Positions 5,535 to 6,012 of a DNA stretch of 6,012 nt are shown one piece after another (the first letter of the stretch is position 1; each line of letters begins with the position of its first letter). The translations under genes and the position numbers were made by a program. Under the pieces are notes generated by a model. That model was not told the DNA's origin, did no database searches, and saw only the letters and a program-made list of their open reading frames with translations. The DNA comes from Lachnospiraceae bacterium (lineage in GTDB: Bacteria > Bacillota > Clostridia > Lachnospirales > Lachnospiraceae): contig CAAFXG010000118.1 of NCBI GenBank assembly GCA_900766925.1, forward strand, positions 1 through 6,012, in the 5' to 3' direction.

Positions 5535-5978
5535 ATGGATGGAATATACGAACGTTACATAAACTATGGAGAGTTCAAGGAACTCGTAGAAGGCAAGGAT
5601 GGATGGGTTAGAGACTTGATGATGTCAATAGGTCTCGGAGACATAAGAAGGAGAGTAAAACCGTCTAAAAATGTATCATACAGGCCAAAAAAATATCAAG
5701 CGACATCGTATTTCATGGATGCTGGGTTCACTTTATTCTGCGTCCCATATTTCACACAAAATCTTGAAGATCGTTTCTTTACCACAGCTTATGAGATATA
5801 CAATTATTTTAAGACAATTGGTGACTATAATTTGATGTGTGATTTCAGGTCGAGGGTTGCCAGTTACAGAGCACATATAGCAGACTATGGCAGGATGAAA
5901 CAATTCATCTCTGAGATAGATGCTTGCTTATCCTTAATTCCGCAAAACCATTATAAACTATACTTTTTAAGCACCTGA
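5535..5978 (+). CDS. Hypothetical 147-residue protein
   Basis: I do not recognise this protein. The reading frame extends up to a TTG at 5526, but the ATG at 5535 is the more likely start and has an A-rich upstream stretch typical of Bacteroidota. The product is soluble, with no signal peptide or membrane span. It is rich in aromatic residues: YERYINY near the start, SYFMDAGFTLFCVPYF (58-73), then mostly helical EIYNYFKTIGDYNLMCDF (87-104) and a C-terminal helix (about 117-135). A basic segment GDIRRRVKPSKNVSYRPKKY (35-54) could contact nucleic acid, which is an inference. The gene runs away from the R-M operon and ends inside a terminator hairpin, so it is probably a single-gene unit. Its normal codon pattern over 440 bases and clean ends favour a real gene. 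Confidence 0.72.
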   Translation: MDGIYERYINYGEFKELVEGKDGWVRDLMMSIGLGDIRRRVKPSKNVSYRPKKYQATSYFMDAGFTLFCVPYFTQNLEDRFFTTAYEIYNYFKTIGDYNLMCDFRSRVASYRAHIADYGRMKQFISEIDACLSLIPQNHYKLYFLST

Positions 5979-5998
5979 GCAACAAAAAGTTGCTCAGG
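5974..5998 (+). terminator. Intrinsic terminator overlapping the stop codon of the last ORF
   Basis: CCTGAGCAAC (5974-5983) and GTTGCTCAGG (5989-5998) form a perfect 10-bp stem with a 5-A loop, followed by ATTTTG. The TGA stop (5976-5978) lies inside the left arm, so the transcript ends almost immediately after the coding region. The T-run is short, so termination may be partial. Confidence 0.8.
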
Positions 5999-6012
5999 AT
6001 TTTGTCATGTCA

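Noticed and set aside
1034..5686. Whether the window avoids GGCC, the likely recognition site
   Set aside because: I counted at least six GGCC sites (1034, 1495, 2739, 3679, 4068, 5683), close to the number expected for this base composition, so there is no visible avoidance.
5364..5978. Retron or Type III toxin-antitoxin interpretation of the hairpin plus downstream gene
   Set aside because: The 147-residue protein has no reverse transcriptase motifs, and the RNA region lacks the tandem repeats of Type III antitoxins.

Overview
The window looks like an accessory region of a Bacteroidota chromosome, most likely Prevotella or Bacteroides type. The DNA is AT-rich, Shine-Dalgarno sequences are weak or absent, and two putative promoters carry the Bacteroidota-type TAnnTTTG -7 box. 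The proteins read like Bacteroidota versions of their families. The genus is an inference.

Layout. Positions 263-4396 hold a compact five-gene restriction-modification operon, read on the minus strand from high to low coordinates. The order is a small XRE-type regulator (C-protein-like), a HaeIII-family restriction endonuclease, a 138-residue protein of unknown function, an M.HaeIII-like cytosine-5 methyltransferase, and a second, longer cytosine-5 methyltransferase with a C-terminal extension of about 170 residues. Gaps between these genes are 5, 11, 30 and 2 bases, so they are probably cotranscribed from one promoter at about 4424-4431. The expected function is cleavage of unmethylated GGCC sites and protection of the host by 5-methylcytosine. 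The small regulator would time or balance expression.

Flanks. Beyond the operon's 3' end, 1-262 holds a possible broken gene start (102-221, minus) and a hairpin with 7-bp direct repeats on both sides (32-94). Upstream of the operon, 4432-4880 is non-coding with several small inverted repeats. A textbook TTTG-N19-TAnnTTTG promoter at 4881-4911 then reads rightward into a small ORF (4941-5243) with a possible lipobox. A long imperfect inverted repeat (5364-5481) precedes an unrecognised 147-residue ORF (5535-5978), whose stop codon lies inside a strong terminator-like hairpin (5974-5998).

The core is a recognisable Type II R-M system. The least explained parts are the 138-residue protein inside the operon, the extension and target-recognition region of the second methyltransferase, and the 118-bp hairpin before the last gene.
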